Assembly (NCBI GenBank): GCA_007844125.1
Contig: CM017568.1
Location: 4,489,882 to 4,553,881, forward strand
Direction: 5' to 3'
Length of the DNA stretch: 64,000 nucleotides
From: Sinonovacula constricta
Lineage: Eukaryota; Mollusca; Bivalvia; Cardiida; Solecurtidae
Within the stretch, counting starts at the first letter, position 1; each line of letters opens with the position of its first letter. Below, piece after piece: positions 24,045 to 35,394 of this stretch. The notes under the pieces were generated by a model. It was not told the DNA's origin. It worked only from the letters and a program-made list of their open reading frames with translations, and did no database searches. Made by a program: the position numbers and the translations under genes.

Positions 24045-26430
24045 GTAAGAAAATCTCTCAGACTGTCTGTAAATATCAGACCTTGAGAAGAATATGTGGA
24101 GAAACACTGTTGGCAGGTTCAGAAATCTCCTCAAACTAGTATTTATTTTTAGACTAACACATACCTTAAGAAAAGACAGGGTAGAACTGTCAATGGAAGG
24201 TAATGAAATCTCTCAGACCTTTTCTTTGATTAACCCAGGACTTGAGAAAATCTTTCAGACTTTTGTGGCCAGTCATGGCAAGTCATTGCCTCAATCCTTG
24301 TCAGTAACATACCAAAGTATGAAACAATTTCATGTTAGTTAATCCTGGTTTAGGATCCCTTAGCGCTAATTAAAGGGCTTATTTCTGGTCTTGTAAAATC
24401 CAATGTTAGGTTAATATGACTGGGCGTCGTATCATGCTGACTGCTTACATTATTTACTTTAAGTGACCACAGCTTTTTCAGATGCTGTCAAACTGTATTA
24501 TGTTTGTACAGACATTAAACTTAGAAAACCCCAACATCTTATTAGAGGGCAGGGTACAATAAAACCCAAACAATAACAAAAAGAAGCACCTTGCATGTCA
24601 ACAGGGTTCATCAGTCACTAGATGGCATTCTTGCATGTCTGCTTGTTGTCATGTCAATGTTTCCAGGGTAACCAGACCCCCACTCCCCTCAGGAGAAAGG
24701 AGCAGGCATTGGCTGACATGTGCCAGATCTCATCAGGGGAGCAGTCAGTAGATTGCAGCTATCCATTTTGTGATGGGACTCTGCCCTAATCAATGAGTGT
24801 TAAAAAGTGATTGTTTTATGTGGCACATTTGTGGGAAGTAGCTTTTTGTTGTGGTATATTTTTGTTTGTGGTTGGTTGTGTTTTTAAAGATTTCTTGCTT
24901 TTACATACATTGAAAATTGATTTGTTAGGCATCTGGCACCCCGGCTGTTTTATTTATGGGCCGAAGCCAAACATAGCTGGAGGCCTCAGTATTCACAGTG
25001 ATGATGTGGAATTTAGAGTTTTCAATTAATGCCTGTTGACCAATTGCAATACACTAATACCAGGTTCATCACGTGTGACACAGTACGCACGCTAATTGCC
25101 TTATGATCCTCCCCAATGTGATCATCCAGATTACAGTTTACACACTTAACAGGAAGACTGTTTTCAATGCTTTAAGGGGAAATAAGGTGTGGGTACAAGG
25201 TATTGCCCCACCAGCCATTTTCATTTATCTAAAGTAGAATGTTTGCTTGTAAATATGCATTGGCAGTTAGAACAATTGTCTCCCTTGTCAGATTGGATCT
25301 GAAGTAGTCCAAACAGTAGTAAGTAGGTCCTTTAAATCCCTGGTCTTAATCACTAGTTCTTTGTGATTAATATTCATTCAGGGAATATTAACGTTACCTT
25401 TTCACCAATATCCCACATTCAGTAATATATTGTAAAATCATCTCTACAAACCTTACCTGGATACACAGTACCTTATTTTACCAACAGTAGTAATGTAGAA
25501 TTGTGCTGAAAGTGACACAATCTCATAAATAGCTATTGGCAGACTTGTAACTTCTTCTCAGTGAATGGGTTCGGATCAATTTTAATTTAGGTTCTTGCCA
25601 AGCATGGGATCTGAACCCATGTGGTGATGGGCTTGGGAAACAGAAGCCACTGACACTTGCAGCTTGTGCAAGGACTCCATGTTTGAGGGAGTTTCTATGG
25701 CCAAGTATCAGGAAAATAACTGGTTTTGCTATCATGTCAGATGTTGACGATATGCTATCACAAGGAAAGCAGAATTATATATGATTCAAATGAGTGCTGT
25801 CTCTAGATATCTGAAAGACTGTTGGTGAGCTGTTAAAACCAGTAAGCCAGAGCTGCTTTCTGCAGCATTAATCATTTGATGTATTACAATGACTCCCCTG
25901 CCATTTTCCTGTCTCAGAAAGGACTTTTCATCTATTTCCAAACAATCAACATATTGAGTTCCCATGACAACAAAAAAAATACATCTCAAGCATGTCACTT
26001 TTCAGTTGTGTTTATTTTCCAAACAATCTACATATTAAGTTTTCATGGAAATGATGAAGTTTTACCAAACTATAAGATTGTTTCTTTCTTTTATTTTATA
26101 ACTATGCGAAACAGAAAGAAGAAAATAAATTTCCAGCAATTTTATGTGATGTTGCTTAGATATTTAATATGACAATGTTCTATTTGTTTTCTACTGTAAC
26201 CATAAATATAACAAGAGTTATCACTGACATCCCTCTCCCCCACAACCATGCTTTGTGACAGTGAACAATCAACATTTTGGGACAGACAGACAGACAGACA
26301 GACAGACATGTATCTTGACAAAATGACTCATTCATAGTATACAATACCAGGTGTATGGATATAATAATAAAATCAGCAAACACGTAACATTTACAACAAT
26401 ATATCAGTGATAAAATGCTTTTGCAGAACT

Positions 26431-26529
26431 GTGTATATACACAATATAAATGATATATTACAGGTGTATATACACAATATAAATGATAGATTACAGGTGT
26501 ATATACACAATATAAATGATAGATTACAG
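26431..26529. repeat. 33-bp tandem repeat, 3 copies
   Basis: Three 33-bp units starting at 26431, 26464 and 26497, each with the 12-bp perfect palindrome GTGTATATACAC followed by 'aatataaatgata'. There is one mismatch in the first copy. Confidence 0.88.
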
Positions 26530-27069
26530 TGGCATTTGATGCATCAATACTGCCAGTGCTGGTTAAAATGTTGGTTTCCAGACTATGTGAATTCTTCTCA
26601 GAAAAAAAAATAGCATCAAGAAAATCTCTCAGGTTTTTTTGGAGTTAAATAAACCATGTCTATAATTTTGTCCAGAATGGAAACTCTAGTTTAAGGGATG
26701 TATTTATGTTACTAAGCATTTAATTTGTTTTCCAATTCTATATCATGTTTGATAGAAACATATTAATGTGTCTTTAATGGGACCCATTATGTACATTTTA
26801 AGTGAAGATTAAGGAGCATTTTTTACTCAATTAAACTTTCTTTTGTTGTGTCCATTTTTTCAAAAGTTGAGTTATTTTTTAATCTATCGCAGATGACTTG
26901 ATCTAGGCAGGTGTGAAGATTCCAATGCAACAACTTATGCTGAAAAAATGGCAAGTTTAAATCCTCGAAAGTTAACTAGAGGTTTCTTTAGAAGCTTTGA
27001 TATCATGCTGAACACTTGGGGAAAAACTAATTGTGCATACCTGTAATCATAAACATATGACTGTTAACA

Positions 27070-27275
27070 AAGGGGTTACCCATGGTTTACTGGTAGAGTC
27101 GCCCACAGTCCTCTGACTGCTTAGCCTGTCACCGCTCCACTTGGGTTCAAGTCCCGTTCGAGCAAAGAACTTCATGTATTGCAACTGACCTGCAGCGCAT
27201 TAGTCGTTCTTCCCAAATGTTTATGCTGGATGTCACTATAATGATCATAATTGGTTGCTATTTCCAAGAAACAAA
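27070..27275 (+). mobile_element. tRNA-derived SINE, family A
   Basis: Head with box A-like 'ggtttactggtagagtcg' and box B-like 'gggttcaagtcccg', body 'gcaactgacctgcagcgc' and tail 'tgtcactataatgatcat'. It lies in the LNX intron and ends about 30 bp before exon c. Confidence 0.7.
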
Positions 27276-27302
27276 TTAGCACATACTAAATTGTCTTTGC
27301 AG

Positions 27303-27403
27303 GAAAGAACCCAGTCGTTGCCGGAGAGGTTTCTACCATTGAGATCCAACGGGAGCAGCCAGATCTTGGCATCTCTATTGTTGGAGGCTGTGATACTCCT
27401 TTG
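27303..27403 (+). CDS. LNX-like protein, exon c (start of PDZ1)
   Basis: The acceptor is 'gtctttgcag' and the donor TTG followed by gtaggc. It encodes KNPVVAGEVSTIEIQREQPD and then LGISIVGGCDTPL. LGIS is the carboxylate-binding loop of PDZ1, and the SIVGG..TPL run matches LNX PDZ1. Only about 13 residues separate the zinc finger from PDZ1, far fewer than in vertebrate LNX, and NPVV stands where an NPxY motif would be sought. Confidence 0.93.
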
Positions 27404-28373
27404 GTAGGCAGAGTCCCTGAGCACTTGGTTATAAATTTGAGCCTAAGATTAGCATCAGCCATTTTATTGGCCATACTTCAAATTGCATTTAAAATTTAGC
27501 TGATCAGATACTTGATGATAATCTCAGACTCAAGATCAAAGTTTTATAACTTTAGGCACTTGGGACATGTTCATGTCTTATAATTACTTTCAACACATAA
27601 AATGTTTCCTTTAACCTTAACATTTGTTTATTCAAAATATTCATAAAATTTAATAGTTTAGGTGTTGAAAAATAACATTTTAGCGAGACAGTGTCATGTT
27701 CTGCAAGAAGTCGTAATGTAAGGAATGCATTGGATATAAATTACAGTCAGGGCAGAAAAAGGTCAAGGTCTTTCAGCTGATGTGTGGTGCATCAGTGCTT
27801 CTCTATATAGCTAGATGTATGTCTGATTTCCCTATCACCATTCTTTGAAATTAACAATAACATTTAATAATTACATGTCATTTGGACGTATAACAATCGA
27901 GAATCACTGACCCCAAACTCATGTTACATGCCCAAAGATTGGTTTCAGAAACAACAATAAAAATAAGGTATTTTTTAAGGTTTATTGTTTGTCATTGTAC
28001 TGTGTGATATCCAACCAATTTCTTTATGAACTGATCCAGAAAAAAAAAAATTCTTGGCCGTCGGGTGACAAACTGTATAAAATTCATGTCTGCTTAAATA
28101 AAGTTGCCATGGACAATTTGACATGTGTTAATTTCGATCACTGTATCACCCACAAAATAGTACCTTTCCTTTGAGAAAGATAGGGAAAACATGTTAATTG
28201 TACTTTGGAATTGTGTTTGATTAGAAAATTGGATTTATATAGATAGACTTTACCAACAGTTTCGAAGCCTTTCATAATATCTTTAGTCTTCAACTGTCAT
28301 GAGCAATGGGTGGAAATTTAAATGCAGGAAAGATTTTGGAGATTTCAGGAATGTTGTATTTTTTCTTTTGCAG

Positions 28374-28457
28374 GCCTGCATAGTCATTCAGGAGGTGTTT
28401 GCAGATGGCGTTGCAGCGCAGGATGGCCGTCTGTCACCTGGAGATCAGATTCTAGAG
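28374..28457 (+). CDS. LNX-like protein, exon d (PDZ1, middle)
   Basis: In-phase 84-bp exon: acceptor 'cttttgcag', donor CTAGAG followed by gtaggt. It encodes ACIVIQEVFADGVAAQDGRL then SPGDQILE, the strand B-C and DGRL.PGDQIL.VN core of a PDZ domain. It joins phase 0 on both sides. Confidence 0.93.
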
Positions 28458-28819
28458 GTAGGTCAAGGTCACAAAGTCAGGGCCATAGGATATCAAAGTG
28501 TGAGAGGTGGTATCTGTTAACCAGTGTGGGGGATCCCTCAAAGAAAATAATTTCTTTGGTGTAACTATAACTTCTTCACATATCTAGGACATGAAACCTT
28601 TACCCATGAAATTGGAGGCCATCATTAGGCTTATGTCTGGAATCACTCTCATGCATCTGACTGTTTATTGAATGGTATTGGTACTCTAGCAAATAGGAAC
28701 TTTGAAAATGATCTCAGACTTGAGCTCATAGTTTTTTACTTTAGCGCTTGAATTTATATAAATTGTGCCCTAAGTCAGATGGATCGATGAATGCATGGAT
28801 GAATAGATGGGTGGGTTTG

Positions 28820-29125
28820 TCAGTACGTTTGTCTGGGGTCTTCCTTCATCAAAATAGCTGAACATGGCTTTAATGACCATAATTGGGTACTGCAATGTAT
28901 TTCAAAATCAAAACAAAACATTGAATTGTTAAAGAAAAATTAAAAAGTGGGTATCCTAGCCTTCTCAACCACTCACTGCCAGGGGAAGGTTCTTCAGCGG
29001 ACCTTCAGTGGGCAGCTGGCTCTATCCAGACATTAGTAGTCTGGTGTCTTCCTTAATCAAAAGAAACTGGCTGTCACTTATATCATAACCACAATCATAT
29101 TACTGCATTATATTTAAGAACTAAA
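28820..29125 (+). mobile_element. Two SINE family A fragments next to exon e
   Basis: A body/tail fragment at about 28820-28920 ('gtctggggtcttccttcatc', 'aatgaccataattgg') is followed by another at about 28960-29120 ('cagacattagtagtctggtg', 'ctgtcacttatatcataacc'). The second ends within ~20 bp of the exon e acceptor, so it may contribute to branch-point or pyrimidine sequence. Confidence 0.6.
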
Positions 29126-29139
29126 CAATTCCATTTAAG

Positions 29140-29269
29140 GTGAACGGTGAAGACCTAACTCAGGCTAGCCATTACCACGCTAGGAAAGCTCTTGGACATT
29201 ACTTTCCTGTCTGTCGGCTCACTGTATACAGAGAAAAGGCTGAAGAGGAGAGGCCAATAGAGAAAGAAG
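29140..29269 (+). CDS. LNX-like protein, exon e (PDZ1 end and linker)
   Basis: The acceptor is 'ccatttaag' (AAG and not CAG, a weaker site) and the donor GAAG followed by gtatgt. It encodes VNGEDLTQASHYHARKALGH and then YFPVCRLTVYREKAEEERPIEKE. The helix alphaB begins with His (SHYHA), as in class I PDZ domains. A charged linker to PDZ2 follows. It ends in phase 1. Confidence 0.92.
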
Positions 29270-29772
29270 GTATGTCTGATTAACCTAGAGATTAAATGAA
29301 AGTAAATCACATTTGATTTACACCTGAAGGTTATACCAGTATATCCTGGAGGTATAAAAATGAAAAAGATTACATTTTTGTTAAATTATGTAGGCAGTGT
29401 ACATTTTTATCCTTAATGAATTTCTTTAGCCCATTGAGAAGGAGTCCTATAAGCTTGTATTATTATTAGTATTAGTATTATACTTCTGAAAAAATCTTTA
29501 CTTTACTTTAATTTTCTGTTTTTCATAATTAGAGTTTTAAACATTACATGCCATACTAGACTTTAGCATATATTATGTTACACCAAGACTAAGATAAAAA
29601 AAATTCTTGAGAAATAAAACAACAGTTAATAGAGAATTTTTTGTCAAATTAAATTATTGACATGTGTGGAAAGAATCCTGTCAACTATGGAGTGGGTCTT
29701 TTTAATACTGAGAATCCTTTTTATAGACAGTGAAGAAACACTTACCATCTCTAATTTACATAAATTAGGAAT

Positions 29773-30383
29773 CAGTGAAATAGTAATGTGATAGTCAAAT
29801 CATTGAAATGGACATGGAGACCTAGAGAACTGATAATGAAATAGTAATGAGATAGTCAAATCATTGAAATGGACATGGAGACCTAGAGAACTGATAGTGA
29901 AATAGTAATGAGATAGTCAAATCATTGAAATGGACATGGAGACCTAGAGAACTGATAGTGAAATAGTAATGAGATAGTCAAATCATTGAAATGGACATGG
30001 AGACCTAGAGAACTGATAGTGAAATAGTAATGTGATAGTCAAATCATTGAAATGGACATGGAGACCTAGAGAACTGATAGTGAAATAGTAATGAGATAGT
30101 CAAATCATTGAAATGGACATGGAGACCTAGAGAACTGATAGTGAAATAGTAATGTGATAGTCAAATCATTGAAATGGACATGGAGACCTAGAGAACTGAT
30201 AGTGAAATAGTAATGTGATAGTCAAATCATTGAAATGGACATGGAGACCTAGAGAACTGATAGTGAAATAGTAATGAGATAGTCAAATCATTGAAATGGA
30301 CATGGAGACCTAGAGAACTGATAGTGAAATAGTAATGAGATAGTCAAATCATTGAAATGGACATGGAGACCTAGAGAACTGAT
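29773..30383. repeat. 61-bp minisatellite, 10 copies
   Basis: Ten nearly identical 61-bp units in the intron between exons e and f, each with 'gatagtcaaatcattgaaat' and 'ggacatggagacctagagaa'. Differences are nearly limited to 'aatgagata' versus 'aatgtgata' and one 'gataatga'. Such uniformity suggests recent expansion or gene conversion. Confidence 0.95.
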
Positions 30384-30496
30384 ATTTTTTTAAATCTTTT
30401 ATAAAATCTTTAATCTTTTATTAAAATATATGTAGATATACACATAAAATATGGGAAGATCTATATATCAAATGTATGTATGTTCTGTTTTTCCAG

Positions 30497-30563
30497 AAAT
30501 TTTGCGTGTAACACTGAACAAGTCCCAGCATCGTCAACTTGGCATAAAACTAGTTGGCAAAAG
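30497..30563 (+). CDS. LNX-like protein, exon f (start of PDZ2)
   Basis: The acceptor is 'gtttttccag' and the donor AAAAG followed by gtaaag. It encodes EILRVTLNKSQHRQLGIKLV then GKR. The LNKS...QLGIKLV run matches the start of LNX PDZ2, where LGIK is the carboxylate-binding loop. Phase 1 in, phase 2 out. Confidence 0.92.
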
Positions 30564-31060
30564 GTAAAGCTCTACCAGTTGTTTTAAACTCCTAACAGTT
30601 GATACATACTTGTTGGAAAAATTGATACAACCGGGCCTTATTCCAGGATAATTATTTTTCATTTTTAAAAATCTGCAATAGTTTAAGTGTTGTTTATCCA
30701 TATAACAAAATGATAAATAAAATTGTGTTTACTATCAAATGAAGCAACTTGATTGGAGTTCAAGTCCTCAGTTGTGAAAACCAGACATACACAATAATTT
30801 CAATAAAGCCACAGACTTTTTTTATAATAAATTTTAAATCAAAAGATAAAACAACAGATCAGCAAGTAAGAACAATCTTCATGGTCCTCACAACCAATCC
30901 ACAAACAATCCACAGTTAAATTGTTTTAAAACTTTTGCTTTTTGAAAGATACTACACAGTTTTTTTTATTCTAAAATGAAACGCAATAAATTTCTTTTGC
31001 TTGAGCACAAAATGTCTCTTATAAGGCGATAAACTAATTATTGCTTTCTTTCATCTGCAG

Positions 31061-31091
31061 GCATGGCACTGGTGTGTATATATTAAATTTG
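31061..31091 (+). CDS. LNX-like protein, exon g (PDZ2 micro-exon)
   Basis: A 31-bp exon: acceptor 'ttcatctgcag', donor TTTG followed by gtaagt. It encodes (R)HGTGVYILNL, the strand B of PDZ2 (compare V.GVFI.NV in LNX1). It keeps phase between exons f and h. Without it PDZ2 would lose a strand and the frame. Confidence 0.85.
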
Positions 31092-31370
31092 GTAAGTGCT
31101 CATTGTGTATTTTGTCCACATTTTTGCTTAATCACTATCCATTGCACTGTTTGGCCTTTCATTGCAGCAAATGCTTTATGTACTATTGTTCAATGTGAAC
31201 ATGTAAATTTACCAGTAATTTTACATTAAAATACACACATATTATTTGTCCTTCATTCCTATACAATGTAAATAGATTATTTTCCGATTTATTCCAATTG
31301 CTTTATATGTTTTGGTATATGTTGGTAGTGCTTTTTTATCAATTTTAGAGCCATTTGGTCTACATTAATT

Positions 31371-32190
31371 AGCTCATCTGAGCATAACGTGCTCAAGCTG
31401 AGTTTTTTTGATACCCCTTCGAATGTTGTCCGTGGTGAAACGTCAACAATTTGCTTGTAAACACACTAGAGGCAATAGTTTTTATCCAATCTTCAACAAA
31501 CATGGTCAGGATGTTTTGTCTGCAATAATTCTTGGTCTTGGATGAGTTCATAACTGGGTCACATGGGAAATTAGAAAATTAGGTCAAATTTTAGAAAAAA
31601 GCTTGTAAATACACTAGTGGGCACATGACTGTATAGCCCATTCTTCACCAAACTTTTTCAGAATGTTTGCCCGCATGAAATTTTGTATGAATTCTCTATT
31701 CAGTCATATAAGGTCAAAAAGTAGGTCACTAGGTCAAATCTTAGAAAAACCTTGTAAACATGCTAGAGATCATATTAATGGCCCAGTCTTCACTCAACAT
31801 GGCCAGAATGTTTGCCTGCAAGAAATCTTGGGTGAATTCATAACTGTTTCATGAGGTGTCAAAAACTAGGTCACTAGGACAAATTTTAGGGGGGAAAAAA
31901 CAACATGAACAGGCTTAGTTGACACATTTATGGCCCAATCTACCAAATTTGCCAGAATATTTGCCTGTATGAAATCTTAGATATGTTTTAAACTGGGTCA
32001 CATTGATTCAGTAGGTTACTAGATAAAATTCTAGAAAATATAATCAGCCCAGTGGCAACACTAATGGTCCAATCTTCACCCAAAGATTTCTGAAGTAAAT
32101 AAGTCTGAAATACTTGATGCCAATTATGAGCCTTCTAAAAACCTGTGCCATCAGTTGAGTGATAAAGAGCAATCATGGCCCTCATGTTTT
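31371..32190 (+). mobile_element. MITE-like 'agctcacctgag' repeat, copy 3
   Basis: Head 'agctcatctgagcataacgt' with the inverted partner 'gctcaagctgag', repeated 'tcagaatgtttgcc' and 'aaaagtaggtcactagg' blocks, and an end with 'catggccctcatg'. It lies in the LNX intron after exon g and is more decayed than copy 2. Confidence 0.7.
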
Positions 32191-32329
32191 TAAGTTCTAT
32201 ACAAATTTAATAGAGTTTTCGCATATATTACCAATGTTAAATATTCTTGTTCTCTCAGAACATGTCATCTTACTGCAGTTTTACATCAAACCCATTAAGA
32301 CACTTACTACATCTGTACAATTTTGAATA

Positions 32330-32560
32330 GCTTTTGGTGAAGTCACAGACTTGTAACTCTTCTAATCCTCGGCCTGTCACTGTGTAGGTTTGAGTCTCTA
32401 GTGAAGCAAAGAATGTAATGAAGGAAGGTTTTCCAGCTGACTTGCTGAACACTTGCGTTTCGGCCACGACACTTGTCTGGGGGTTTTCTCCACCAATTAT
32501 TGCGGCGACACTATAATGACCATAATTGTGTCGCCGCAATGTATTTCTAAAACAAAACAA
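32330..32560 (+). mobile_element. SINE family A with a hairpin tail
   Basis: Box B-like 'ggtttgagtctc', body 'ttttccagctgacttgctg' and 'cttgtctgggggttttctcc', tail 'cactataatgaccataatt'. The tail is enclosed by a perfect 13-bp inverted repeat, attgcggcgacac at 32499-32511 and gtgtcgccgcaat at 32528-32540. Confidence 0.68.
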
Positions 32561-33009
32561 GAAAATATAACTGATGGTTTACATATTATTATATAATATG
32601 AACTCAAGACATGTTTGCCCAGCTTCTAGACCTTTAAAATGTGAATAGTTTTTTTTTTCAAATGGTTTATGTTCATATCATTGTGATACAAGAACAAAAA
32701 TACCATACATGGTTTGTGATGTCATGAATAAGTGCAAAACTTAGCACAATATACAGACGGCTGGTTGATAATTTAACACAGCTTTCCAAGATTCTGCGGA
32801 CATGAAGTGTGTTATGGTTGTCTGTCAACAGTTATATACTTCACATACATTCAGCTCTCTTGACATTAGGTCAGCATTTGAGCCCTGCTAATATTTATTT
32901 GAGAGAGCATATAATTACATAAATATCTAGGCTTAGTCAGGCTGTGTATGTTTGTATATATTTACACAAAATAGTAAAAAAAAATTGTTTTTGTTACATC
33001 ACACGATAT

Positions 33010-33230
33010 ATCATTCCAATACAGTTATGGTCATATTGTCAACATCCAGCTAATTATTGGTGGAGGAAGACCACAGACTTATGTCTGGGTAGAACCACCG
33101 GCACACCGCAGGTTAGCTAGAAAACCTCCCCAAATTAAAGTTCTAGACCCGACTGGGACTCTATACAAGGTGAGGGGCCAAGGAGTTACAAGTTGATGAC
33201 TAACCGGTCAGCCATGTGTGCCTCTTATAA
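33010..33230 (-). mobile_element. SINE family A, inverted copy
   Basis: Read on the minus strand it has the family tail ('gacaatatgaccataac') and the body 'gtctggttc...cccagacataag' in the complementary order, with a degraded tRNA head near 33170-33230. It lies in the LNX intron. Confidence 0.6.
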
Positions 33231-34384
33231 TACTTTTAAAACATGGTCAAATAGTAGGAAATTTTGTCCAAACAAGAGTTAAAACAAGGGGCCTTTAACT
33301 TTGAAAATGCTCATCTGATGCTTAATAATTACTCACCTTAAGCATAGACATGAATTTCTAACACTTTACTCATTTATTCTTATAGTCTGTTTAGATAAGC
33401 AGGAACATATTCTGTACTGCGGGTGTAGGAGAAACAAATGCCTCTGTTAGGTTTATTCTTTAAGTCATTCATCATGTCTACAAATGTAAACAAATCTTTC
33501 TTGCAAATATCTCAGCTGTATGAAATAAGCCATCTGATTGTTTGATGATATATTTGCATCTCTTGACAATAAATGATGGGTGCTGATTGGATGTTATTGA
33601 TATTTGTATGATAAATGGGATGATATGACTGATTACACAGATTGGTATTAAAGGTGGTACCAAAGACTTTTGTGGCAGGAAAGAAAAGTCATAAATACAT
33701 GTACCAAAAATATGTACATCATTTGAAAGGTCTTGCTAAAAGCTGCTAGTTGATGTCATAATTGTCTAAGACTTTTAACAACAAAAAGCATGATCTTCAT
33801 TGGGTAAATCCCTTCAGTATATCCATGTTTTAATATCATGGCTATTTTGAAATCACCCAACTGATGATTGGCACCATTTTCCATAAGAGAATTGAAACAG
33901 GAATCTCTGATATTCTAGTTGTAAAAGAGTTCTTGTACTCAGTTCTTTGTTTACCTGGAATTTTTGGCGATACCCTCTGTATCAGCAGACTAGTTACTCG
34001 TCACATGACCATCAAGTGTCCTGTTTTATTCAGGTTTTTTAAATGATACATATTGATGAATTGATTATACACAAGAATTCAAAGAGTGAAAAGGTTCTAT
34101 ATCCTATAAAGATATGTGCAGCAGAAATTCGAATTACAAGTAAATATAGATTAGAAGAACATATGTTAAAGGAATGTTACACCAAGAAAACAGAATTCAT
34201 TGAAATGATTGGTAAAGGGATGCACTCCTTGTATTCATGCAAAGCAGAAAGAAGTAAAATGATTTTTAAAAGTGTGTACCTTCCCCCCGACCAAAATAAG
34301 TAAATAAATAAATAAAATGAAATAAAAAAAAGTAATAAAAAAAGAAACTTTATGAATATTTAAATTAGCACCACTGTTTAACAG
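33231..34384. other. LNX intron, no exon seen
   Basis: AT-rich, with an (AAAT)n-rich run near 34300-34340 shortly before exon h. The open frames present lack splice-site and protein-family support. Confidence 0.4.
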
Positions 34385-34501
34385 GTGCCTAACAGTTTGG
34401 CCGCCCTGGATGGACGGTTGCAAGCTGACGACCGGGTCCTCGAGATTAACAGCGTTGATGTTTCCTACAGTACGCAAGAACATGCCGCTTCCATTATTCA
34501 G
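34385..34501 (+). CDS. LNX-like protein, exon h (PDZ2, middle)
   Basis: The acceptor is 'tgtttaacag' and the donor ATTCAG followed by gtgata. It encodes VPNSLAALDGRLQADDRVLE then INSVDVSYSTQEHAASIIQ, the DGRL..DDRVL.IN core and alphaB helix of LNX PDZ2. The alphaB1 residue is Gln (TQEHA) and not His. It is exactly 39 codons, phase 0 on both sides. Confidence 0.94.
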
Positions 34502-35038
34502 GTGATAAACTTGTACATTTTCAAAAAGAAAAAATTCTGGGTTATAAAGATAGTTCAAAATACAATAATTTATTTATTAGACCTAGTTCCAAAAGGCTGT
34601 AATTTGTCATTGTGATTTGTCTGATGCTGCTTCTGTTTCTGTATTTTTGTGCACTGCATTATTTGAGTTGATCCCTTTTTATTTAGAAAATACATATGTA
34701 TCTCTCATGCGAAAATCTATCTAATCTGAATGTTTAAATCTGTTTCTGGTACATTTAAAAACATCTGCCAAATTTCCTGAAGGCAAAAAAGAAGGAATTC
34801 TTGTTAAACAAGATGATTTTACTAAAATATATTGCGATATTGAGAAACTTTTATCATTTTTTTTAACTTACAAGATGCTTAAAATATTTCCAGAAAATAG
34901 CAAATATATTTGGTAATTTGTGCATTCACATTTTCTTTTAAGTGGAAGCAGTTCTATAAAAAATGTAACTAATATTTATTGCATGTTTCATATAACATAA
35001 AGGCTTAAAAACAATCTTATTTAAATTAAATGTTGCAG

Positions 35039-35113
35039 GGCATGCTAAACAGCTCATCAACGCCTATAAGCCTGAGCATAAAGCTGACTGAAATATCCAA
35101 CAAATCACAATAA
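35039..35113 (+). CDS. Candidate alternative last exon of LNX
   Basis: 'ttgcag' at 35033-35038 is followed in the phase left by exon h by 24 codons and a TAA at 35111: GMLNSSSTPISLSIKLTEIS then NKSQ. After ASIIQ from exon h this would finish alphaB and provide a strand-like segment (ISLSIKL) where PDZ2 strand F belongs, then stop. The product would be truncated after PDZ2. The pyrimidine tract is poor, and the regular continuation (exon i, SSPEKVQFVISRR) matches LNX better. It may be chance, and no nearby AATAAA was noted. Confidence 0.25.
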   Translation, partial: GMLNSSSTPISLSIKLTEISNKSQ

Positions 35114-35394
35114 CATTTCTTTTATTCTACTTTTAAGACATCAATGTTGTCAGTCTTCTATTCAATTTCTGGCAATCACATAGAGAGCCTTCCCTCCTAT
35201 GTTAATTCACATGCATGGTCTGTGCTTATTTTAAAAATTGTTTTATAGTGAAACAACTTTGCATGTAAAATAGGTTAATTATAGTTTAATAGATCTGAAC
35301 ATTCTGACTATGTATATTTAGTATCTATCAATTCACAGAAAAAGACATACAGACATGCACAAATGCTCATCTGCACATATACTCATTCTACAGC

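Larger units (their letters stand above)
24045..27302. other. LNX intron between exons b and c
   Basis: AT-rich. Contains a (GACA)n microsatellite near 26281-26308, a 33-bp repeat at 26431-26529 and a SINE at about 27070-27275. In human LNX1 a long linker carrying the Numb-binding NPAY motif lies between the equivalent domains. I found no exon encoding such a linker here. Confidence 0.45.

Noticed and set aside
24400..24450. Possible SINE family B fragment ('gactgggcgtcgtatcatgc')
   Set aside because: Only about 30 bases match, too short to annotate.
34043..34303. 86-residue frame just before exon h as an extra LNX exon
   Set aside because: Sequence does not resemble PDZ2, and exon g already joins exon h in phase.
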